Below are positions 31,986-38,246 of a stretch of DNA of 64,000 bases, piece by piece. Positions within the stretch are counted from its first letter, which is position 1, and every line of letters begins with the position of its first letter. Source of the stretch: Flavonifractor sp. An10 (GTDB lineage Bacteria > Bacillota > Clostridia > Oscillospirales > Oscillospiraceae); the NCBI RefSeq assembly GCF_002161215.1, contig NZ_NFMB01000004.1:403192-467191 (forward strand). The letters are read 5' to 3'. Below the pieces are notes generated by a model. That model did not search any database. It was not told where the DNA came from and was given only the letters and a program-made list of their open reading frames with translations. The position numbers were made by a program, and so were the translations under genes.

Positions 31986-32501
31986 TTAGAGCCGCGCCAA
32001 CCGCTTCTGGGGGATGAGGGCGCGGAGAGGAGTGACCTGGGGCAACACAGAAATGAGGATAGATCCCAGAACATAACAGGCTATCAGCTCCCCCAGGCCC
32101 ACGGTAAATGCGTTGAACGCATAGGCAGCGGGAAAGGCACTGGTAAAACCGGTCTCAAACCAAGCCACTTCTGCCCCCACAATAACAGCGTTGCATAGCA
32201 CCGGGGGGAGAGGGGCCAACCAGCGATTGGGCATCCGCTGAGTCAGCAGGCAAGCCAACAGCGTTGCCAGCGTACCGCACAGAATATCCAGCGGATAGGG
32301 AGAAAACAGGTTGGCGATAAAGCACCCCACCACCAGACCCGGTGTTGCCCCAGGGAAAAAGAATGGGAGGACGGTGAGCGCCTCCGCCAGTCGGCACTGG
32401 ATGGTGCCAAACTGTGGGATGGGAAGGGTGACCGTCAGTACAGCGTATACTGCGGCGATGACAGCGGCCATTGCGAGCTTTTGAACCTTGGAATTGCGCA
32501 T
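31986..32501 (-). CDS. queT: QueT-family transporter (queuosine precursor ECF substrate-binding subunit)
   Basis: A 171-residue membrane protein with about five segments. It shows the QueT hallmarks IQCRLAEALTVLPFFFPGAT, PGLVVGCFIANLF and LCNAVIVGAEV. It is the substrate-capture subunit of an energy-coupling-factor importer for queuosine precursors such as preQ1; the shared ATPase module is elsewhere. The start is the ATG opening MRNSKVQKLA, ten bases after GGAGGT; the longer upstream frame is non-coding leader. That leader is highly structured and probably a riboswitch. galU follows closely. Confidence 0.88.
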   Translation of the reverse strand: MRNSKVQKLAMAAVIAAVYAVLTVTLPIPQFGTIQCRLAEALTVLPFFFPGATPGLVVGCFIANLFSPYPLDILCGTLATLLACLLTQRMPNRWLAPLPPVLCNAVIVGAEVAWFETGFTSAFPAAYAFNAFTVGLGELIACYVLGSILISVLPQVTPLRALIPQKRLARL

Positions 32502-32509
32502 GGGTTGAG

Positions 32510-32611
32510 TTACCTCCATTTTGGTATTTAGAGAACGGCGGGCGGCCTTCCGGGCCGAAACCGCCGAACGAACACGGCACAGCCGTGCTTGGACCGGGTG
32601 TGGAAACCAGT
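32510..32611 (-). ncRNA. Candidate preQ1-type riboswitch in the queT leader
   Basis: The roughly 110-base leader between the promoter and the queT start contains a CACGGC-ACA-GCCGTG stem (32573-32587). It also has a CGGCGG/CCGCCG stem with inner GGCC/GGCC (32536-32566), followed by an A-rich single-stranded TCTAAATACCAAAA leading into the ribosome binding site. queT leaders in this family of bacteria are known to carry preQ1 riboswitches, including the class III type described from Faecalibacterium. The assignment rests on position and general form; I could not test the aptamer consensus. Confidence 0.5.
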
Positions 32612-32618
32612 CGGAGGT

Positions 32619-32647
32619 ATTGTACCATGTTTTGAGGGGGAAGTAAA
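32619..32647 (-). promoter_or_regulatory. Promoter of queT-galU
   Basis: On the minus strand TTTACT (32647-32642), a 17-bp spacer and TACAAT (32624-32619) form a good sigma-A promoter just downstream of the permease gene. Transcription would start at about 32612. Confidence 0.7.
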
Positions 32648-32653
32648 GGCCGC

Positions 32654-33775
32654 CTACCCCAAAAGCAGGGCGGCGGCGGTCAGGAGCAGAAGGAAGGCCG
32701 CGTTCCACAGGGTGAAGCTGCGGAGAAAGCGCCCCTTGCGGTCGGGATACTGGGCGGCGTAAAACTTGAAGGTGATCAGGCTGGCCAGGGAGGCCACCAG
32801 GGTGCCCAGCCCGCCCAGGTTGACGGCGGTGAGCAGGGCGGCGAAATTCTGCGTGAAGCCGGAGAGAAGAATGGCCGCCGGCACGTTGCTGATCACCTGG
32901 CTGGCCAGGATGCCGGCCAGCAGCTCGTGCCCGCCCACCAGGGAGAGCAGCAGATCGTTGAGGGCCGGGATGCGCTTGAGGTTGCCGATGAAGATGAAGA
33001 AGCACAGGAAGGTGAGCAGAAGGAAGTAGTCCACCGACCGGAACAGCCTCCGGTTCACCGCCAGCACCACCGCCGCCACGCACAGGAGCACGGGGACGAA
33101 GCCCACCACCCGGAACACCACCAGCAGGCACAGCGCCAGCAGGAGCAGATAGGGCGCCAGGGCGGACAGGGGGGCGGCCTCTCCCTCCTCCTCCGGCCGC
33201 GCCTCCCCCAAAGGCTCGTCCCGCTGGAGCAGCAGGACGGCCAGCAGCAGCACCAGAGACAGCCCGGCATAGGGGAGCACCGCCCGGGCGAACTGGGCCA
33301 TGGTCAGCCCGGCGGCGGAGCAGAGATAGAGGTTCTGGGGGTTGCCGATGGGGGTGGCCATGCTCCCCAGGTTGGCGGCGATGGTCTCCAGCACCACCAG
33401 GGTGAGCACACGCCCCTCCTGCCGGATCATGCGGAACACCAGCAGGGTGAAGGGCACGAAGGTGATGAGGGTCACGTCGTTGGTGATCACCATGCTGCAG
33501 AAGAAGCACAGCAGCACCAGGGCTATGCTCAGCTCCCGCAGGCTGCCCGCCCGCCGCAGCAGGGCGCGGCCCAGCCGTTCAAATACCCCCAGGGAGCGGA
33601 AGCCGGCCACAATGAGCATCAGGCAGAACAGCAGGGCCAGCGTCCGGTAATCCGGGTAGGACAGATAGGCCGCGTCCGGCCGCACCGCCAGGGCGGACAG
33701 GGCGGCCAGCACCAGGGAGACGCAGAACACCGTCTCCCGCCAAAACAGCGTTTTGACTTGATTCAGGAGGGTCAT
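32654..33775 (-). CDS. SLC13/ArsB-type anion or carboxylate permease
   Basis: A 373-residue membrane transporter with ten to eleven hydrophobic segments. It carries the ion-transporter-superfamily hairpins: MVITNDVTLITFVPFTLLV, followed by ETIAANLGSMATPIGNPQNLYL in the first half and LASQVISNVPAAILLSGFT in the second. These N-D-x-x-x and G-N-P-x-N motifs typify citrate, arsenite or NhaD-like carriers. It is shorter than most (420-450) because the C-terminal helices are trimmed. Substrate not assignable. It is transcribed toward queT but separated from it by the queT promoter. Confidence 0.8.
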   Translation of the reverse strand: MTLLNQVKTLFWRETVFCVSLVLAALSALAVRPDAAYLSYPDYRTLALLFCLMLIVAGFRSLGVFERLGRALLRRAGSLRELSIALVLLCFFCSMVITNDVTLITFVPFTLLVFRMIRQEGRVLTLVVLETIAANLGSMATPIGNPQNLYLCSAAGLTMAQFARAVLPYAGLSLVLLLAVLLLQRDEPLGEARPEEEGEAAPLSALAPYLLLLALCLLVVFRVVGFVPVLLCVAAVVLAVNRRLFRSVDYFLLLTFLCFFIFIGNLKRIPALNDLLLSLVGGHELLAGILASQVISNVPAAILLSGFTQNFAALLTAVNLGGLGTLVASLASLITFKFYAAQYPDRKGRFLRSFTLWNAAFLLLLTAAALLLG

Positions 33776-33863
33776 CGCGGGGCACTCCTCTCCGGGGAAT
33801 TTCCTCCGCCCGGCATACCGGGCAAACGAGCACCATTATAGCCCCCGCTGCCGGGAAAGACAA

Positions 33864-33899
33864 GGACGCCGGAGGGAGAAATTTCCCCCTCCGGCGTCC
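33864..33899. terminator. Inverted repeat upstream of the permease gene
   Basis: GGACGCCGGAGGG and CCCTCCGGCGTCC pair across ten bases containing AAATTT. It lies just after the cysteine-motif gene on the minus strand and probably terminates the three-gene unit from the TraB-like gene. Confidence 0.65.
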
Positions 33900-33918
33900 G
33901 GAATTTACAGCTTTTTGC

Positions 33919-34188
33919 CTATTGGGCCCGGCGGATGGCCTCCTCCGCCCGGCGGAAGTCGCCGGCGGTGCGGATCATCACCTGCTCCCGGCCGGAAAGG
34001 CCGGCCAGATCGGCGCAGCAGGCCGTGCAGCCGCCCACCACCAGGAGTACGCCGTACTCCCGGCCCGGCTCCGCGGCCCGGAAGTCCGCCGAGGGGCACG
34101 CCCGCGTCAGCGCCTCCACCCCGGCTACCCGGTCAAACCGGGGGTTGCAGCCGCCGCAGTAGCGCACGCCCACCGTCACCTCAGCCAT
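33919..34188 (-). CDS. Small cysteine-motif protein of unknown function
   Basis: An 89-residue soluble protein. It has two cysteine pairs, YCGGCNPRFDR near residue 10 and VVGGCTACCADL near residue 53, which look suited to metal or iron-sulfur binding. No family is recognised with confidence. It overlaps the NifU-like gene by 8 bp, implying translational coupling and perhaps a role in cluster assembly or delivery. That link is inference from position and cysteines only. Confidence 0.65.
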   Translation of the reverse strand: MAEVTVGVRYCGGCNPRFDRVAGVEALTRACPSADFRAAEPGREYGVLLVVGGCTACCADLAGLSGREQVMIRTAGDFRRAEEAIRRAQ

Positions 34189-34486
34189 GGCCGTTCTCCC
34201 GGCTGTGGTTCAGAATGGCCCGGGCCTGATCCAGCAGATCCCGGCTCACCTCCTGGATGAGCACCACCTGCTTCACCTCGGGCACGGCGGCACAGACCTC
34301 CTCCTGAATGAGCTGCTCGGTGGTGATGGCGGCGGAGGGGCAGCCGGAGCACTGGCCCAGCAGCCGCACCCGCAGCACCCCGTCCTCCAGGCTCGCTACC
34401 TCTACCTCGCCGCCGTGGCCGTGGAGGTAGGGCCGCACCCGGCCGGCCAGCACCTGCTCAATCCGTTCTCTCAGCTTCCCGTCCAT
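34181..34486 (-). CDS. NifU C-terminal-domain iron-sulfur scaffold protein
   Basis: A 101-residue stand-alone NifU-C (Nfu-type) protein, which carries and delivers iron-sulfur clusters. The motif LLGQCSGCPSAAITTEQLIQ contains the paired cysteines (C-x-x-C) that bridge a cluster at a dimer interface. YLHGHGGEVEVASLEDGVL before it is the usual first half. A 30-residue C-terminal helix follows (SRDLLDQARAILNHS). It lies one base after the stop of the TraB-like gene and overlaps the cysteine-motif gene downstream. Confidence 0.9.
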   Translation of the reverse strand: MDGKLRERIEQVLAGRVRPYLHGHGGEVEVASLEDGVLRVRLLGQCSGCPSAAITTEQLIQEEVCAAVPEVKQVVLIQEVSRDLLDQARAILNHSRENGHG

Positions 34487-34487
34487 C

Positions 34488-35861
34488 TCAGGGCACCAGC
34501 TCCACGGTGTAGCCCAGCTCCCGCAGGCCGGAGACGATGCCGCCGGGATCCACCATGTGGCCCGCGCCCACGGCCAGGAAGAAGGTGTTCTCCCCCTCGG
34601 TCTCCAGGTACTCCGCCGCCGCGGCGATCATGCCCGGATCCCGCTCGGTGAACAGCTTGGCGTTGAGCTCGTCGTCACTGTTGAGGATGGCCTGCTTGTC
34701 GTAGACCGCCAGGAAGGCGTCGGGATCCCGGTTCTTCCAGGCGTCAAACATGGCGGCGATCTGCGCCTCCTGGGCCTGGGCCAGCGCCTGGGCCTCCTCG
34801 CTGACCGTCTCCCCGCTGAGGGCGGTCTCATACATGGCCAGGCTGCTGTCCAGATAGGCCTCCTGATACTCGGCGGACAGTCCGTCGAAGATGCCGCCCT
34901 GGAAGGCGTAGGTCTCCACGGCGTCGATGGTCTTGCCGGCGTTCACCGCGTAGGCGTTGATGTAGGAGTCCACGGCCATGGCGTTGGCGCTGGTGGTGTC
35001 GTCCTGAAGGCTCAGCACCCCAAAGGTGGAGGCCAGGGCCCAGGGCTTGTAGCTGTCAAAGTCGTTGGGCCCCATGCCCAGGGCCACCGCCGCCGCCTGC
35101 ACCCGCGCGTACAGCTCGGGGCTGATGTGGTCGGCCAGGGTGGTGCCGTCGGAATAGGTCTGGAGGGAGGCCAGCAGGGCCATGCCCTCTTGGTCGTTGA
35201 GATCCAGCTCAAAGCTCACCACCTGGGCCGCATCCAGGGCGTCCCGCACAGACTTGTGCAGGGGGTAGGCGTTGCTGCGATCCATGTGGATGGTGCCCAG
35301 CAGGTAGAGGGTGTTGTCCCCATTGGTGGCCTTCCAGAGCAGGCCCTTGGAGCCGGCGTTGTTGGCGTCGTAGACCGCCAGGATCAGCCGCTTGGCCATG
35401 GTCATGGCCTCCTGATAGGTGCAGGGGCGCTCCTCATTCAGCTCGCCGCTCCGGTCGCCCTGCACCACGCCCAGGCCGGTGAGGAAGGCCTCCGGGCCAT
35501 CCTCCACGCCGTCGATATCGTAGGCCGCCGCCTCCTGATACAGGGCGTTCATCACGCCGCCCCGGGTGGTGTCCACCACCAGCCCGGCGGTGTCCGCCGT
35601 CCGCTGGGGCAGCTCCAGCACCGCCAGCTTGTCGGCCACGATGCCCGTCATGGTCTCCAGCTGCTCGGCCGTAACCGCGCTCTGGATATAAGTGGTGTAG
35701 CTGTCGTCCACCAGGCCCAGGGCATAGCTGTCGGCCAGCTCCGCCACCGCCCAGGCGTCGGGCAGCTGGGGCGCGGGCTCCTCCGCCGCCAGGGCGGGCA
35801 CGGCCAGCAGGGCCGCGGACAGGGCAAAGGCCGCCGCGCGGCGCATCCAGTTGAATTTCAT
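34488..35861 (-). CDS. Exported TraB/GumN-family protein with SLH-like N-terminal region
   Basis: A 457-residue protein. A signal peptide (RRAAAFALSAALLAVPALA) is followed by about 140 residues resembling a degenerate SLH pair (AWAVAELADSYALGLVDDSY and CTYQEAMTMAKRLILAVYD). The TraB/GumN domain then fills residues 170-457, with its first motif LYLLGTIHMDRS at 185-196, a conserved ELDLND stretch and the closing FFLAVGAGHMVDPGGI. TraB-type domains resemble metalloproteases; the paired G-T-I-H and G-A-G-H histidines are both kept. It would act outside the membrane. The GTAAA-G-TTTAC palindrome at 35885-35895, close upstream, may be an operator. Confidence 0.85.
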   Translation of the reverse strand: MKFNWMRRAAAFALSAALLAVPALAAEEPAPQLPDAWAVAELADSYALGLVDDSYTTYIQSAVTAEQLETMTGIVADKLAVLELPQRTADTAGLVVDTTRGGVMNALYQEAAAYDIDGVEDGPEAFLTGLGVVQGDRSGELNEERPCTYQEAMTMAKRLILAVYDANNAGSKGLLWKATNGDNTLYLLGTIHMDRSNAYPLHKSVRDALDAAQVVSFELDLNDQEGMALLASLQTYSDGTTLADHISPELYARVQAAAVALGMGPNDFDSYKPWALASTFGVLSLQDDTTSANAMAVDSYINAYAVNAGKTIDAVETYAFQGGIFDGLSAEYQEAYLDSSLAMYETALSGETVSEEAQALAQAQEAQIAAMFDAWKNRDPDAFLAVYDKQAILNSDDELNAKLFTERDPGMIAAAAEYLETEGENTFFLAVGAGHMVDPGGIVSGLRELGYTVELVP

Positions 35862-36072
35862 ACGCTGCTTCTCTCCTTACTTTTGTAAAGTTTACTTTGC
35901 ATCCATAATGTAGCATATGCCAGCCGTCCCGTCAACTTAAATTTTCCTTAAGGGCCTCCCGGCTGTGCTTCCATTGTGGAGACAGGTATACTAGCTATAA
36001 ACTAGTAACAACTAAGTTTTAGCACGTAATAATCTGCCTGTCAAGATGATACCCTTAATTTGGGTGAGACAG

Positions 36073-36321
36073 ATGAAGAGTAAAAACGACCTGGCCCGGT
36101 TCCGGGACTACTATATCGCCATCGGCATCCGCATCTCCTACTTCCGCAGGCTGCGGGGCCTGAGCCAGGAGCAGCTGGCCGAGCGGGCGGGGATCAGCCC
36201 CGGGTTCCTCTCCCAGGTGGAGGCTCCGGGCATGGCGGTGGGCATCTCCCTCAACACACTGTTCCTGATCGCCGAGGCACTGGATATCCCGCCCTACAAG
36301 CTGCTGCAGATAGAGGAATAG
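36073..36321 (+). CDS. Small XRE-family DNA-binding protein
   Basis: An 82-residue protein that is almost entirely a Cro/C1 helix-turn-helix: IGIRISYFRRLRGLSQEQLA, ERAGISPGFLSQVEAPG, SLNTLFLIAEALDIPPYKLL. The start is the ATG opening MKSKND, with GGGTGA upstream; a GTG nearer that site is possible. An ACTAG-N7-CTAGT inverted repeat (35990-36006) upstream could be its own operator. It is divergent from the TraB-like gene, with no obvious target operon. Confidence 0.8.
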   Translation: MKSKNDLARFRDYYIAIGIRISYFRRLRGLSQEQLAERAGISPGFLSQVEAPGMAVGISLNTLFLIAEALDIPPYKLLQIEE

Positions 36322-36331
36322 GGCCATTGGG

Positions 36332-36371
36332 AAAAAGGGCGCACTGCGGGACTCCGCAGCGCGCCCTTTTT
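36332..36371. terminator. Terminator of the small XRE-family gene
   Basis: AAAAAGGGCGC and GCGCCCTTTTT form the outer stem, with an inner CTGCGG/CCGCAG stem. A- and T-tracts at both ends allow bidirectional use. Confidence 0.85.
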
Positions 36372-36674
36372 ACAGGCTGAGACTGGCGATAAACTGCTTG
36401 GCTGTTCTCGGCGTCCGACCCGGGATGCCGCATCTGTTCCCGCCGGGGCGTCACCGAGGGTGACGCCCCGGCGGGGGCCCTTCGTTCTTTCATCTGGCCG
36501 GGCGGAGTGAATCCGCCCGGCCATCAAGGTTTTGCCCACAGGGCAAAACGCTTGGACGCCGCACTGCGGCGGGGCGCTCCCGCGCCCGTGGGAGATGCGG
36601 GAAAGCCGGTTACAGGCTGAGGCTGGCGATAAACTGCTTGGCTGTTCTCGGCGTCCGACCCGGGTGCCGCATCT
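36371..36674. repeat. Duplicated 3' end of the DUF815 gene with hairpins between the copies
   Basis: The last 64 bases of the DUF815 gene (36611-36674) are repeated at 36371-36435, exactly 240 bp away, with one substitution and one inserted base. Between them lie four hairpins: CGCCGGGGCGTCACC-GA-GGTGACGCCCCGGCG (about 36440-36473), GGCCGGGCGGA/TCCGCCCGGCC, GTTTTGCCC/GGGCAAAAC and GCCGCACTGCGGC. No gene is supported in this roughly 240-bp stretch. It looks like the scar of an insertion or partial duplication. Confidence 0.75.
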
Positions 36675-37809
36675 CCCACTTGAGGGCGTCGGCCCGGAGG
36701 GCCTCCCGATCCATGGTTACCCCGGCCTGATCGGCCAGGCTCTCCACCAGATCCAGGAACTCCGCCTTGTTCAGGGCCAGATAGGGGATGCGCAGGCCGA
36801 AGCGGTCGGACAGGGAGGTCTTCTCCTGGATGGTCTCGCTGGCATCCACCTCGTCCCCGGCCCGGTCGGAGAAGGTCTGCCGCACCAGCCGGCGGCGGTT
36901 GGAGGTGGCGTAGATGGCCACGTTGGCCGGCCGCCGCTCCAGGCCGCCCTCCAGGATGGTCTTCATGGCGGAGTAGGTCTTGTCGTCCTGGTCAAAGGCC
37001 AGGTCGTCGATGAACAGGATGAACTTGAGCCTCCGCCCGCCCAGGGTGCGGATGAGCCTCGGCATGTCGGCCAGGCCCTCCTTCTGCACCTCGATGAGGC
37101 GCAGGGCCTCGAAGCCGGGCAGGGACAGCAGGCTCTTCACCGTGGCTGACTTGCCGGTGCCCGAGTCGCCGTAGAGCAGCACGTTGTTCACCTGGCTGCC
37201 CGCCAGCAGGGCGCGGGTGTTGGCCTCCACCTGATCCCGCTGGAGCTCGTAGCCGAACATCTCGTCCGGCTCGGGGCAGTCGGGCTCCTCCACGGGGCAG
37301 AGCACCCCGTCCTCCCACAGAAAGGCCCGGTGCCGGGCGAACAGCCCAGCCCCGTGGGTGCGGTAGAACTCCGTCAGCTCCGCAAAGCTAAAGGGGCAGG
37401 TGCTCTCCCACCGGGGCAGGCGGGCCAGCATCCCCTCCAGCTCCGGCGGGGCGGCCCCTCCCACGGCCTCCAGCAGGCGGCCGCAGCCCAGCTCCGCCAG
37501 GGCGGCAAAGGTCTCGATATCCCGCCTGGCGGCCTCCGCCAGGGCGGGATCCTCCCCGCCCCGCTCCACCAGGGCGGCGTAGGGGGACTCCCTGTCCCGC
37601 AGCTGTCCGTCCAGCCAGGCGCCCAGGCTGGTGCTGCCCTCGGCCCGCAGCAGGTAAAACAGGCCGGCATAGTCCTCCGCCGCCCCGGCGCCGTCCCCGG
37701 CGGCCAGCTTGTCCAGAAGCGCCAGCACCCTCCGCAGCGGCTCCTCCTCCACCACATGGCGGTAGGCCGCCGTGCCCCGCAGGGCCCAGCGCAGTGCATC
37801 CAGTTCCAT
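36610..37809 (-). CDS. DUF815 family AAA+ ATPase
   Basis: A 399-residue protein. The N-terminal 190 residues are helical and Leu/Ala-rich. The ATPase part has Walker A G214DSGTGKS221, Walker B KFILFIDDLAFD, a sensor-like IYATSNRRRLV and the C-terminal lid ending RTPRTAKQFIASLSL. This is the DUF815 family (PF05673), a predicted AAA+ group of unknown role found widely in Bacillota. GGAGTGACGG precedes the ATG. It is divergent from a broken AbrB gene. Its 3' end is duplicated just downstream. Confidence 0.87.
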   Translation of the reverse strand: MELDALRWALRGTAAYRHVVEEEPLRRVLALLDKLAAGDGAGAAEDYAGLFYLLRAEGSTSLGAWLDGQLRDRESPYAALVERGGEDPALAEAARRDIETFAALAELGCGRLLEAVGGAAPPELEGMLARLPRWESTCPFSFAELTEFYRTHGAGLFARHRAFLWEDGVLCPVEEPDCPEPDEMFGYELQRDQVEANTRALLAGSQVNNVLLYGDSGTGKSATVKSLLSLPGFEALRLIEVQKEGLADMPRLIRTLGGRRLKFILFIDDLAFDQDDKTYSAMKTILEGGLERRPANVAIYATSNRRRLVRQTFSDRAGDEVDASETIQEKTSLSDRFGLRIPYLALNKAEFLDLVESLADQAGVTMDREALRADALKWEMRHPGRTPRTAKQFIASLSL

Positions 37810-37995
37810 CCGTCACTCCCCCTTTTTCGTGCCTTTTATTGTAATGCGCCGCGCACCGGCCTGTCAACGCAAAAGCACGGGAACTGTCACTTTTCCTCTC
37901 CCTTTCCAAATGAAACCACCGGGCGGATCTGCATACCGGCTGGAAACCTGCGGATACTAACGGCTGTAACCACAACCGCAGGAGGAGTTTGATAG

Positions 37996-38178
37996 ATGAA
38001 AGCGACTGGAATCGTGCGCCGCATCGACGATCTCGGGCGCGTGGTCATTCCCAAGGAGATCCGCCGCACCATGCGTATCCGCGAGGGCGACCCGTCACTG
38101 ATATCATTGGCACCGTGGGAGCAGTTCTGTTCCGGCATGCTGGATCTGGCCCGGCGGCAGGGCTGGGAGGGAACATAG
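37996..38178 (+). pseudogene. Truncated AbrB/SpoVT-type regulator
   Basis: The first 33 residues (MKATGIVRRIDDLGRVVIPK, EIRRTMRIREGDP) are a near-canonical AbrB swapped-hairpin half, as in SpoVT or AbrB. After GDP the sequence departs (SLISLAPWEQFCSGM...) and stops at 60 residues. The normal continuation (E-I-F-T-type strand and, for SpoVT, a GAF-like half) is missing. The truncated domain lacks the last strands needed for the fold, so this is probably a disrupted gene. GGAGGAG precedes the ATG. It could still be an intact very small protein. Confidence 0.65.
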
Positions 38179-38246
38179 AGGCGCACTGTCCCCAGGGCCA
38201 GCTCCAGCTCCATCTTCTCCGGCCCGGCCAGCCGGCAGATGCCGGT

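Noticed and set aside
36251..36549. Two small minus-strand frames (80 and 81 codons) in the hairpin block
   Set aside because: They read through four hairpins and the frameshifted copy of the DUF815 3' end; no ribosome binding site or conserved sense.
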